The translations under genes were made by a program, and so were the position numbers. The notes under the pieces are model-generated. The model saw only the letters and a program-made list of their open reading frames with translations. It was not told where the DNA came from and searched no databases. Shown piece by piece: positions 24,300 through 35,600 of a stretch of 64,000 bases of DNA. Source of the DNA: Thereva unica. Lineage: Eukaryota > Arthropoda > Insecta > Diptera > Therevidae. How positions within the stretch are numbered: the first letter of the stretch is position 1; the number at the start of each line of letters is the position of its first letter. The DNA lies in the NCBI GenBank assembly GCA_949987705.1, contig OX465283.1:162703850-162767849 (forward strand), written 5' to 3'.

Positions 24300-26000
24300 G
24301 GTTGAAATACCGAAGGTCTAGATGGCGCACCTCATACATACTCATTTTTTTGCATTGAAACCAGGCTGCAGGGCACCCATATTGGAATATTACAAACATT
24401 TGTTTGTGTTAACGTGTTATATTGAAACGGTAAACCGGTTAGAATCAGTGATATTCTTGAAGCCAGAACATGCTCTCCTTTGAATTTTCATATGGTTATC
24501 GTTGCTTTACGTTGTTGTTCATCAGTCTGCCAATTATGTGGCGGTATTCCTAGAAAATCCAATGAATGCAGAAATTCAATTGGATAAAACTGATTGATTG
24601 TCCTTATTTGGATTGGTAATTAAATTGATCGAGCTGAATGCAATTGGTCAGCGATTTGACTTTAAATTTTTATGTTCAAATCGTCTACTTCCTTATTTTT
24701 CGCTGCCAAAATTGCTCGTTCGCCCAGCCAAACATGGTTTTAGTAAATTGCAAAAATTCGATGCCTTTGAGCAAATCGCCAGACAGCAGAATGATGGTAA
24801 CCTCCAAAGAAGCCCTGATTATTTCAACGTACGATCGAGTGCCTCCAATGCCCGTTTGTGAGCCATAGTAAATTTATCCCAAATGACTATTTTACAATTC
24901 TGGCCATTGCCATTGGTGATTTGTTGGCAATGCTGCATCAAAAGAAGATCCCGCTTAAAGAACAGCGAAGTATAAAACTGCAGATTCGACCCCTCCACCT
25001 CGAAAGCACCACCCAAGTCACACGATGCATGAGACCCAGAAAATAGTGAAGTTCAACTCAAGCTCAGCTAAGGCAAGGTAAAGATCAAAAGCTCGTCCAG
25101 CGCGAAAGGTCATCCGAGGCACATGGAAGTTCAACCTAATTCCCCAAGCTCATCCAGGACAGAAAAGTTCACCCAATCTCACACAAGCGGCGCTGACAAC
25201 ACTCAAGACCACATCTACACCCAAGTTAGCAAGCGCTGACGTCACTGCACTGGTAACCTCATAGCCCTACTACTCTTCATTTATCGTTGGCAAATTCAGT
25301 GGTAGTTTGAGGGCTGAATATGGGCTGTTTGTCCTCCTTCTAACAATGTGGCAGCGATTTCTGATGATGCTATTTGATTTTGTGAGCGAATTGAAGCTAA
25401 AATCAATGAAATTAGGAACGTTTTGCCAGTTCCGCCAGGTGGTATCAAAGAAAAATATTACTTCGTATCCGTCGTTGTTTGCTATCATATCAATGTACCA
25501 TACGCTGTTTTTTGCTGCTTATTCAAAAGTGGGTCCTTTGTTGTTCGTACTGATTCATTTAAAGCATTTCGATCGTATTGCCGTTCTCGTTAAAATTCTC
25601 GATTGAATGCATCGTGCATGGAATGATTCGGCGCTTTCATTCTAAATTTGTGCAATATTGCAATATTATCAGGCACCAAGCTTCTAAAGAAATCAACGGC
25701 TTGTTGTGGATCTCTTCGTTAAGCTCAAGTTCAGGATTTGCTGTTGTACGTACTCGATGCAAAATATCTTCAGCCATATTATCTTTGTAATTGCTCCATA
25801 AATGAAGCGTGTTGAAACGATGATGACCAAAACTGATCTATAAGCTAATGCGCAGTAGACGAAATAACATCAGCTAGTGTATGATCCCAATGAATTTGAG
25901 AACCTACTAGACGTAAAGCCTGCACTCCATTACGCGAAGTATTTCTCGAAGTTGATCTAAGTCCGAAGTAAGGCATACAGAAACAAGGCAATGTAAAAGA
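24300..26000 (-). pseudogene. Helitron Rep-helicase remnant (PIF1-like helicase part)
   Basis: Minus-strand pieces match the helicase half of Helitron proteins in correct order. QALRLVGSQIHWDHTLADVI is at about 25930-25860. MAEDILHRVRTTANPELELNEE lies at about 25775-25710. A damaged Walker A region (FFFDTTWRNWQNVP where GGTGKT is expected) is near 25460. SPYSALKLPLNL is at about 25310. IVIWDKFTMAHKRALEALDR is at about 24890-24830. YPIEFLHSLDFLGIPPHNW is at about 24590-24530, and VLASRISLILTGLPFQYN at about 24470-24420. Several frameshifts and a foreign insert at about 25040-25265 make it non-functional. Helitrons move by rolling-circle replication; the Rep (HUH) half was not found. Confidence 0.75.
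25040..25265. other. Insert inside the Helitron helicase remnant
   Basis: About 225 bp of GC-richer sequence with repeated AAGTTCA(A/C)C and AAGCTC(A/G)TCCAG words. It separates two blocks that adjoin in related helicases. No inverted ends were found. Confidence 0.4.
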
Positions 26001-26331
26001 ATTATGTCATTTTAGTGCAGAAGTCACTTGGTGACCCCTTTCTATATAAAATCAAAGCTATTGTTGTTTCTGGATTTGTGTCGACGTTACCAGGGCACGT
26101 TTTTTTACGGTATTCAAAGCTGTCAGTCTCTTTTACATTACTTCGTTTCTGTATACCGTGGTCCGAAGTGCGTGACTGCATCATGCAACCTACCAAGGTG
26201 TTCAGTCGCCCGGCACACCACACACCTTCAGTCCTTTGACTCGAGCGCAAAAACCGCGAAAGATGCAAAGTCGCCCGAGTCGAAGTAAAGTTACACAAAG
26301 TGAATCGAAGTACATTCTCGGCTCCTATACT

Positions 26332-26559
26332 CAGGGGCGGCGCTTTCATAGGTGCGAATGGTGCACTTGAACCGGGCGCAATTGGACGAGGGCGCTATTT
26401 CAGAAAATCTTTAAAAAAAACTGAGTGTTCCCGTGACTTCATTTCCATCTATTAATGGAATAGTGTCTTTTAACATTGTCTTTCACTGCGATAAAAAAAT
26501 GAAGAGCTGATGGGGCGCAATATAGCATGCTGCACCGGGCGCAAAAACCTAAGCGCCTG
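26332..26559 (+). mobile_element. hAT-type MITE family 1, copy D
   Basis: 228 bp, left end CAGGGGCGGCGCTTTCATAG, right end AAGCGCCTG. Perfect 8-bp target duplication CCTATACT at 26324-26331 and 26560-26567. Confidence 0.9.
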
Positions 26560-27013
26560 CCTATACTATTTGGCAATTTTGATCTGAAAAGAAATCGGTT
26601 GGACATTGGCTGGTTTGATAACTATACACGTGGTTTCCTTGAACGACTGGATTACTCCTCTTTTCGTTTCGCATCGGTGTACGTTTGATAACTTTTTTTT
26701 TGCAGTTTTGCCACGCCGAAATTTTCTTGAATGCGGGTTACGAGTCAATTTTTAACTACAATTGTTCGGGTCACCCCTGACACAAAAAGTGCCCGGGATT
26801 TACCCATTCTGTAATTGGATAACTATTATTAAGGCTAGAAAATCCAATAGATTGTACCCAAAACAACAAAACCCGGCTTCGATATCTCTATTCTAAAGTA
26901 TTGTATTACCCCCTCTTTAAAACAATAACCAATCGCCTACCAGCTGACCATTCATTCTGCTCCTACCAGTTAAACAAAACAATTTTCTAAGAATCACCAC
27001 CATTTCATGGGAA

Positions 27014-27406
27014 TTGAATTTCCGTCGTTGCCGTCGCCGTAGTTCCCCAGAAACCGATCGTTTACCTTATATTGAGCAGATTTCCTCCGAATCTCAATAT
27101 TTTAAACAAAGTGCGCAACTTTTATTGCGGATTTGCATGAAAACAAAAAATTTACTCTTAACCAAGATCGTTCAATCTTCTTATGGAAGAGGCCAGTCCC
27201 GATCCATTCGGATTGTGAAGAGAAATTATCGGGAATTAATCAGCGCTAACCAGAATTTATCGCTCACATGCCGCGCGGTTTTAAGTGGAATTTATCTTAT
27301 CTCGTTTAGTCTTAAAAATCGTTTATGGTCGGGTTGTAAAATTCTGGAATCGTGTTACATAAAATTGAAAAAAAATTGTATTTTTGGTTGGTTTATTGTT
27401 TATTAA
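27014..27406 (+). CDS. Hypothetical 130-codon ORF, doubtful
   Basis: Opens with an Arg-rich stretch (FRRCRRRSS) and has no recognised motif. No splice or promoter signals. It ends just before the dispersed repeat head at 27410. Could be a transposon remnant or chance. Confidence 0.15.
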   Translation: MNFRRCRRRSSPETDRLPYIEQISSESQYFKQSAQLLLRICMKTKNLLLTKIVQSSYGRGQSRSIRIVKRNYRELISANQNLSLTCRAVLSGIYLISFSLKNRLWSGCKILESCYIKLKKNCIFGWFIVY

Positions 27407-27409
27407 TAT

Positions 27410-27460
27410 TACTAGCAAAAACCCGCGTGCGTTGTAACGCCTTTTTAAAAAGAATTGTGT
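27410..27460 (+). repeat. Dispersed repeat head (TACTAGCAAAAAC motif), copy 2
   Basis: TATTACTAGCAAAAACCCGC then GTGCGTTGTAACGCC, matching the head at about 8100. What follows (AAAAAGAATTGTGTGTGCAT) differs from the 8 kb copy. Confidence 0.45.
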
Positions 27461-27617
27461 GTGCATAGTCCGGGATAATACATAATAAGGGTATATGAAA
27501 CAAAAAGAAATCTGCAAAACATGATTTTGGGTACATAAAAAATTTTAGTCACCTATAAAAAATAACTTTCAAGGGTAATTGGAACCTTGTTCAGAACTTG
27601 CCTCTTGGTGACCTCAA

Positions 27618-27862
27618 CATTTTTTGCGCCCGGTCCAGTATGTAATATTGCGCCCCCATCAGCTGTTCATTTTGTATAGCAGTAAAGGGCAATGGAAAAA
27701 GATACAAAAACTCTGAAATTATTTTAATACGTGAAATTAAAGGCAGAAGGGAACACTCTCATTTTTTTTTCCAAGTTTTGAATTTTTTTCTTAATATGTA
27801 TATTAATTTCTGAAATTGCACCCGGTGCAAGTGCACCATTTGAACTACCTATGAAAGCCTGT
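27618..27862 (-). mobile_element. hAT-type MITE family 1, copy E (damaged ends)
   Basis: Reverse orientation: TTGCGCCCGGTCCAGTATG ... GGTGCAAGTGCACCATTTGA ... CTATGAAAGCCTG. The terminal inverted repeats are eroded and no target duplication is readable. Confidence 0.7.
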
Positions 27863-27869
27863 GTCTAAT

Positions 27870-28340
27870 CAGGATTTGCTTCGCGATCTCGCTTTTATGC
27901 TAGGTTTGCTTGCGCTTTAACATCGCAAAACTCTCCCGCTAATGCTGTTTCTTTAAGCTTCGTACTGCTTTAGCTTCTGGTAGATGGTCTTGTTGGGCGT
28001 CATTGCCACCATTCTTCACATATCTACCAACCTCATCATCTGCTGCAGGATGTTTTTTCGGTGTAGCTCCCTACCTATTTGAAGCAGAATCCTGGGCTCC
28101 GCAAATCTATAGACCACAATAAAGATCCCTATGTCGTTCTGTAAGCCTTCATATATCAAGATATTATCGGTGAACACTGTTCTGCATGTATTAGTTTTCA
28201 TTGTATAACCTAGCGCTTTCAATAACCTCGCTTTCAACAACTTCAGAACAGAAGCGATCCAGGTATCTCTTGCCGAATTATTAGTGCGACTGGTACGAAC
28301 TGCAAATCAAGAACGATGGCACCGTGCCAGAATTGATTGA
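27870..28340. other. Sequence between MITE copies, no recognised gene
   Basis: Contains a 74-codon minus ORF (28240-28016, LKARLLKALGYTMKTNT...) without recognised motif; possibly a retroelement fragment. No other signal. Confidence 0.3.
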
Positions 28341-28344
28341 TCAC

Positions 28345-28511
28345 ACCTTGCAAAAGATAATGGAAAAAGACACAAATACTCGGTGTAGTTCTTTTTATAT
28401 ATGAAAATAAAGGCACGGTAACGCTTTTTCAATTGTTGGTTTTTTGAAGTGCCACGAACATTTGCGCCCGGTGCAAGTGCACCATTTGCACCTATGAAAG
28501 CGCCGCCCCTG
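28345..28511 (-). mobile_element. hAT-type MITE family 1, copy F (partial)
   Basis: Reverse orientation; ends GGTGCAAGTGCACCATTTGC then CTATGAAAGCGCCGCCCCTG. The other end is missing upstream of about 28345. Confidence 0.7.
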
Positions 28512-29014
28512 GTTATAAATGTCGCTCATCAAAATTCCCGTGTCTATTACGAACTTTCAAAGAGCACCCAGCAGATTTTCCATAAATGATCTTCTTCGAT
28601 CGGTATCATAAAGATAGTAGATTAATCTGTTTTTGCTTGTGTGAGTAACGTTGCCACAATCTCTGCTAACGACCCTGCTGCGGTAACTCTTTTATCTACA
28701 CGTATTTTGCCCGATATGAGCTTAGTTAAGAAAGTCATGCCAGTGCCTCCTGGTAGGCCTGTGGCAGGTCGTCGGTCTGCATCTTATAATTTCATTCCAA
28801 TTGTAAACCTCAAAGAGCTATTCATTGGTGCCTAAGTACATATCGGAACATAGAGGCTTTATATATTACGTCAACTTTGGCACACCTAAACATTTAGATA
28901 GAGCTCTTTGAGGCCTAGAATTAGATTATTCGACTATGGGTTCAAGTTTTTGGTCTTATCGGGAGACTGTTTACCTATATTCTTATTTTGTTAACACCGG
29001 AACTTATTACCAAA

Positions 29015-29560
29015 GCCTTATTTGATACCCATATGGAATGGGTTGTCAGGAAAAAGTTAGTCCGCCATTTTGTATTGAACGCCATTTTGAATTTTGAATA
29101 ACGCCACATAGCTAATTGTATTCTGCTTGTCATACCCTTTCATTTGATACCCATATCGATGATCGAGGAGCACAATTGCGAAATTCGGACGCCATTTTGG
29201 AACCGCCATCTTGATTTTTTGTTTACAAAATGGTCAGACTGCATTGTCACCTGAATTGTATTTGTGTGCAAAATTTGAAGTTGATCGGTTATATGGAAGT
29301 AGGAAAAAGTCAAGATTCAAGATTTGGCTACATACATACATCCATACATACATACAGGTGAAGCTAATATATAGTGTATATAAATAGCCTAAAACATGCC
29401 CTCTAAAATACTGAATCGTCCAGTGAAAGTGCCATCCCAATCGGATTAGCCGTTTCCGAGATTAGCCCGAACAAACAGACAGACAGACATACAGAAATAC
29501 AGACACACAGACATACAGACAAACAAAAATTTTAAATATGCAACTTGGAAAAACACAATT
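29015..29560 (+). repeat. Composite repeat: two ~130-bp-type units, core, microsatellite tail
   Basis: Starts with units of the 8 kb array type (TTTCATTTGATACCCATATC, GCCACATAGCTAATTGTATT). The CGCCATCTTGATTTTTTG ... GTTGATCGGTTAT core follows (29205-29295), then CATACATACA runs and the tail ATTAGCCGTTTCCGAGATTA with (CAGA)n/(CATA)n runs (29465-29520). It ends about 50 bp before the exon 2 acceptor. It gives the likely full organisation of the family behind the tandem arrays. Confidence 0.65.
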
Positions 29561-29634
29561 ATTTTGAAATCACAGACAGACACTCCAATTAACACTATTT
29601 TTTCTTCCAGGCTTAAATCAATGGACCATCTGCA

Positions 29635-32600
29635 ATGTCAAAAACTAAAGGAATTCCACAGATAACAACAACAACAAAAAATCCACAAAAAATTAACAAT
29701 GTCCTGCCAGGGAACAACAACAACAACGATCGGTCCGCGTTCAATTACGACTTAGCAAACAACAAAACTTCCGCCACAAATGAACAAAACAACAAATGCG
29801 AAAGCCAAAGAGAGAACAAAATCCTCAAAATATTGAACGAAGCTCAACTAAGGTTCATCGATGACGATGACGTATCCACAACAGATCTAGAAACAACATT
29901 TGACAATAATTTAGAAACTACAAATCAATCCTTGAACAGGATCCTTCAGGAGGGCAAAACCGTGATTTTTCACAACTCTAGTCAGAGGCACAATAGTAGT
30001 TGCTTTAGCTGCCAGCAGGTGGCTGATGCCGGTGATAGAATCGTTAGAAAGAAGCCAGTAGTAACCAAAGCTGAATATGTTGAACAAACACAAGATAGTC
30101 CAGATGATGATAGAGCAGCTACCAAAGGGTATGGAGGAGGTCAGATTAAGTCTGGCAACGGTGTTAGTCGGGGATATCAGAGTCCTTTGAGAAATTTTAA
30201 ATTATGTTTTGAGGGGAATGAGGAGGATTGTGAGTGTGAAAATTATGGCGGGACAGATATGTGCAAGAATGAAGAGGATCAGGATCAGCATGTCATAAAT
30301 GGTATGTTTTTTATTTATTTAAGTTAATCTTGGTTACTTTTGGGTCATCGATAGTTTTCTCTGTACATATTACTCAGATGACGTTAATTCTTAATCCCTC
30401 ACCATATCTGTCGATGTTCCCCAAGGTTCAATTCTGTCACCTCCGCTTTTCCTGATCTTCATGAATGATCTGCTCTCAAGCCCTTTCAGAATATTTCAAA
30501 GCTTGCCCAGGTATCCTAGACAACCAAGACCATGACTTCTTTTATTGTGTGATATTCAACGAATATAGGGAGGCTCTACTAACACCGAAAATCATCCTAG
30601 GATACATAATGAGACTTGAGTAATATGTGTATAGGTCATTTTTAATCTCTCTTATGCGATGCACAACGGGGTTCTGGTGCCTCGAACAAGCCTCGAAGGT
30701 GTATTTTTTTGGACGCCCGAAATTAAGTGCGGCTCGAAGTCACTGGCAAAGTTAAAGACTTATTAATATTAACGAAGAAGGAAAGTTCAAGAGTTAGGTA
30801 CATCAATTGAGCTGCTCTATGATCTTAGTATTTATAAATCACTTATTTGCGGACTTGGTAGCCTAGAGGTTAAGGCACCCAACTATCATCCTAAAGGTCC
30901 GTGGTTCGAATCGATTCGACGGCATGGTCCTTCGTTTTTCCATTGTCTGCCACCAGATAACTTTCCCTCTTTCTTATCTTCCCTCTTTATCTGCGCCTGC
31001 GTAGCAGCTGAACCGGTTTTACAAGTTAATCTAGGTCTACACTGGTGTTCTTTCATCGTGCGTAGCTTTTTTATCTTTACACGGAAATATATGTGTGAGT
31101 GTTGATAATTATTCTTTCTAGCCAATAGTAAGAAGAGTAAGCATCTAGCGGGAAAAATTGGGAGCGCCGCCCGGAGCTAACTTTGAGCGTTGCTAAATAT
31201 GCTTCCAAGGCAGTATTATTGGAGTTTTCAGAAATGTTTTAGAACGTAGTAAACGGGCGATTATCTTGGTGACCATAACGGGAAAAATTGGGAGCGCTGC
31301 TCAGGGGAGCTGGTTTTGAGTCCTGCCAAATATCCTCCCGTGGAAGCATTACTGCAGTTTACAGAATTTTTTTTTTTAGAACGGGCAAAACTGGCAATTA
31401 TCTTAATGTTCATAAATCGTACACTAGTATACTCAGTAGACCGGTTCTCGTACGATTACAGAAGTTAAGCAGCATTGGACGCATAGTTAGTACTACGCAC
31501 GGGGACCGCTTGTAAAAACGACACTCGCGCTTGGAAAAAGACGAAAAAACAATTGCAAAGGCGAACAAAAATAAAAGCTTTTTCACACTTGGAGCCTTTT
31601 CATTCTAAGATCGATAATGCTCCTTTTTGCCTCCAACCAACCAAATCGTTGCAGGAGTGCTCTTATGGGAGCTCAAATGGAGTGCTAGCCTAGGCGGACA
31701 TCTCATGTTAAAAAATATATAAAGAGAGAGAGCGGAAAGCGAGCATTCATTGTCTTGTCAATTTCTTGCTGGGCTCTTTTAAAAAGCTTTTATATAATGC
31801 TTCCACAGCGCTCCCTGTATGCTTCCCTGCAATTACATGCATTATTAAAAAGTATATGGAATTGATACGGAACGGGAGCGCTGTAAGCTATTTCAGGAGT
31901 GCTCAAAAATAGCCAGGGCCGGATTTATATATTGCGGGGCCCCAAGCACAACCTCGTGATGGGGCCCCCAACAATGAGTACCGCAGTTTCTACAGTTATG
32001 CATTTATTGTTTTAGTCGCAAAACTATGACCGTTGTATATTTGATTCGCAAAAGAATATTATGAAAACATTATGGCCAAAAAAAATTTTTTACTTCCATT
32101 TTAACTAAAGACAAACCAAACAAAATATAAGAGGCGCGGGGCCCCCTGAAGGTAGGGGCCTCAAGCAATTGCTTGTTTTGCTTGTTGGTAAATCCGGCAC
32201 TGAAAATAGCTATTGAAGCGCTTCAGAAGTAAATGTGTATGTGTTAAGTTTTCACGTCGAAATTTTCTATTGAAAATGTTGCTATACAATACTTTTGTCC
32301 TTTCTATACCTCGTAAAAAACGTTTCGACTGCTGCTGAAGAAATGTTAGTGTACATTTAGCCATTCTCTGAGCGGTAGTCTTTCACATAAAATTATGGTG
32401 CCGTAGATGATACTACCATTCACTGATACTAATGGAAAAAGAATTATCGTAACTATCCAAAACAACAGATACTATTGATTGAAGAAAGATTTGTTTCACC
32501 CAGTTTAGAGAACTATTTTTAAAATCCAAAAACTGCGCGTGTTTCAGTTTTACACAGAGTTAAGCCTGTAGCAGGACTTTGAAGCTTCCTTTGATCTATT

Positions 32601-35600
32601 CTCATTTTGTTACCTTAACTAATTCCATTACGTTTCGGCCAATCCCCCGGTAGTCTGTCTCCCGGATTTCCACGAATTTCTCAATCTCCCACAAAATTTG
32701 TATACCCTCTTCTTCTTCTTCCCTTAAACTTTCCTTAATCACTTTATTGTACCGAAGAACATCAGTTAACTCCACTCCACCACCGGAGAGTGCCTATCGT
32801 GCTCATCGCGTATCATTTCGCCCAATTAAGCAACTTTTCAGTGTCAGCAGGAAGCTTCCTGGTCATGTTTTCGTTTTGCCAGTTTAGTCAATTAGTATTG
32901 TGCACTGTTCTCATTACGAGGAGTTTAATGTCCACACAACAACAAAAAAAGGCAGAGGAACTTTATCATTCCATCATCAGGATGCGCACGTTCAGTCCAG
33001 TGCCCTTTGAGTATTCTAATTTGATGCTTAGCGAAGGGCGGAAGAAGTGCTCTTTCAGCGTTCACTGGTGGATAAATTGATAAAAATAATGAACTGTGTT
33101 ATCCGTGATTTGGGATGTCGCAGTTTATTTTTGTATTTGGGATTTGCATTTAATTTAATTCATTTGTTTAATTTTTTTAATTTTTTTTTAAATCAGTGAT
33201 CGAGATAAAAAATTAAGGTTAAAGATTCCTTAAGACGTTTTCGTCGCTTTGGTCGTCGTCGTCGTAGCCAGCAGCGTTGAGCAAGAGAGGCTAACAGCAG
33301 ATGGAGGACCGCAATAGATGGAGACCAATAGGTGTGTGCGTACAGTGCGTACGGTGTATGCGGCGAATTCTCGCTAATAGACTAGCGCGCTTAGGTTCCG
33401 TCTAGTCTTTTACAATTAGCCCAAATATCTAAGCCACGAGTGGATGTGTCTGTTGTGTGTGCTTGTGTTTGGGTATTTGAGACTATGTCGAATGCGGCAA
33501 TGCGGAAAAATTGGAAGTAGACCTACTTTTGTGTTATGTGCGTTCCGCTTACGTAACTATAATTATGTCAGTTTGCATTTGAATGCACGCGCTTCTATTA
33601 TATCAATCGCTGCACGCACCATCGTACGCATGTAGTTGTCTCCAGCTTAAGCGTCCTTCGTAGGGCCGGCGTTTGGATTTTTTGCGCCCGGTTCTATATG
33701 CTATATTGCGCCCCATCACCTCTTCATTTTTTTGTACGCAGTGGAGGACAATGAAAAAAGGCAATTCCTTTAATAGATGAAAATGAAATCACGGGAACGC
33801 TTTCAATTTTTTTTTAAGTTTTGCTGAAATTTCGCCCTCGTCCAATTGCGCCCGGTTCAAGTGCACCATTTGCACCTATGAAAGCACCGCCCCTGCATGC
33901 ATGGTAGCGGGAATTGTACCATTGGCGAGAGAAGGCATCCGTCACTAAGATCTAGAATATGTTAGAGGGAAAATAAATTCAGCGCGGCGTCAGTTGACGC
34001 ACTGGGAGTCTGTTTAGTAGTGACAAGGCAAATGAAATTAGTCTGTTAGGAGTCGGTGGACCCTCAGAATTATACCAAAAGTAGATTGGTTAAGAGGGAG
34101 TGTAGAAGAGGATGTAGAAAATACTTCCGAGTGTAGAAGAGGATGTTGAAAATACCTCCACCGTTTCGCGGACGATGGCTCAGCGCTGTGAGTGATACGA
34201 CTAGGTATCCGGGATAACGCAAAGCAAGTCTTCTTTTAATGTGTGAGTTTCGGCGAATATGGGCCTGAACCAGAGACATTCTTTATGTTACACGCTCAGT
34301 TATTCTCAAATTTTTGGGTGGGTACTATTACCCACCATACCCACATTATCCACCGGCTATGCTAGTGGCCACCAGTACCGACTTTAGGGGTGGGCGAACC
34401 CGGGCGACCGCCTGAGGGCATCATGACCCAGGAAGCGCCGCCGCGATCCAGTAATGTGTCCATTTATTTAGTTGCCGTTACTAGCTTCCTTTAACGGCGA
34501 TTCATTATACGTTCTTTTGCAACTATTGTGTTCAGTTTCTACCGATAAACCAGTGCTGGGCAATAGCAGCTTTTGAGAGCCAACGAGGTTCCCGGAAGTT
34601 GCAGATGGTTCCAGTCCCGCTGAGAGAGAGAGATAGGACTCTATATTGTTCTCTCTTTTCTTCTTTGACTCTGACAAACGGCAACATGTTTGCTGACAAA
34701 TTCTTCGAAGTTTTTTGCCCAAAGTCTGATGCAGTGCACACTCCCCCTACAAGTATGCATACTGACAGTAAAGCTTTAATAACTGGTGTATCTCTATTTG
34801 TTGACGATATAATGAACGATAATAATGAAGAGAAACCAAAACAACCAGATGCACAGACGACCCGACACAGATCCCGGGAAGATAGCTCAGCGCCTTCAAA
34901 TAATAACCACAAAGGAAAAAGCTCTCAAGACCAACCATGGTCGGGGAAGCTTCCACTTCAGGAGCCCAACAATCAGTCTCAACGGAACTGGTACTGCTCA
35001 TGGTACAATAATTACAAGGTAAGCTCAAAGGGCCCTGTGACGTCACCCAAATCTTAGTTCACAAAGGAAAAAAGCTTTCTCGTGACGTCACTCAGATCTT
35101 TTCTCACATAAAAATGGTAGAAGCTTTTCAAGATGGAAACAGAGCTTTTCCTTGCGAGCCTACCTTGTATTATTGTACCATGGTACTGCTAATCAACGAC
35201 GAGTGTCTAGAGTGGCTCGAAAAGGTTGACTTATACATGGCAGCAGTCGGCATGTGCCAACCTCTGGGCGTTGCTGGGCCGAGAAAACCTATGGCCACAG
35301 TAATATACTACGCTGTCTACCACAGGCAAGAGTATCAAAATCTACCGACTATATGGTCGTAAAATTAAATTTCGGCAGTGATCGGGAGGCACGGGGTCAC
35401 CCTACAGTGCGTACCGGGTCACAGGAACATCGAGGGCAATGACTTCTCGCTGATGAATTGGCCAACTCTCGCAGGCACACCGGTGGAGAATGTACAGAAG
35501 CAACTGTGCGTGCTAAAGAAAAACATCTCCATATTTTTCCTCAGTAGCTGACTCTAGATGGAGGAGCCTACGGCGTCTGTGTTGAAAGTCGAGTCGTGAT

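Larger units (their letters stand above)
8079..29610 (+). other. Putative intron 1 (about 21.5 kb)
   Basis: Bounded by GTAAGT at 8079 and a pyrimidine-rich acceptor (TTTTTTCTTCCAG) ending at 29610. The interior consists of transposons and AT-rich spacers listed separately. Other exons inside cannot be excluded, but none was recognised. Confidence 0.35.

Noticed and set aside
30851..30930. tRNA gene
   Set aside because: A and B boxes are present but the acceptor stem and anticodon arm do not pair convincingly and a SINE body follows.
31400..31534. Functional 5S rRNA gene
   Set aside because: The 5' third and 3' end are diverged from 5S and the derived ending is shared with two other dispersed copies.
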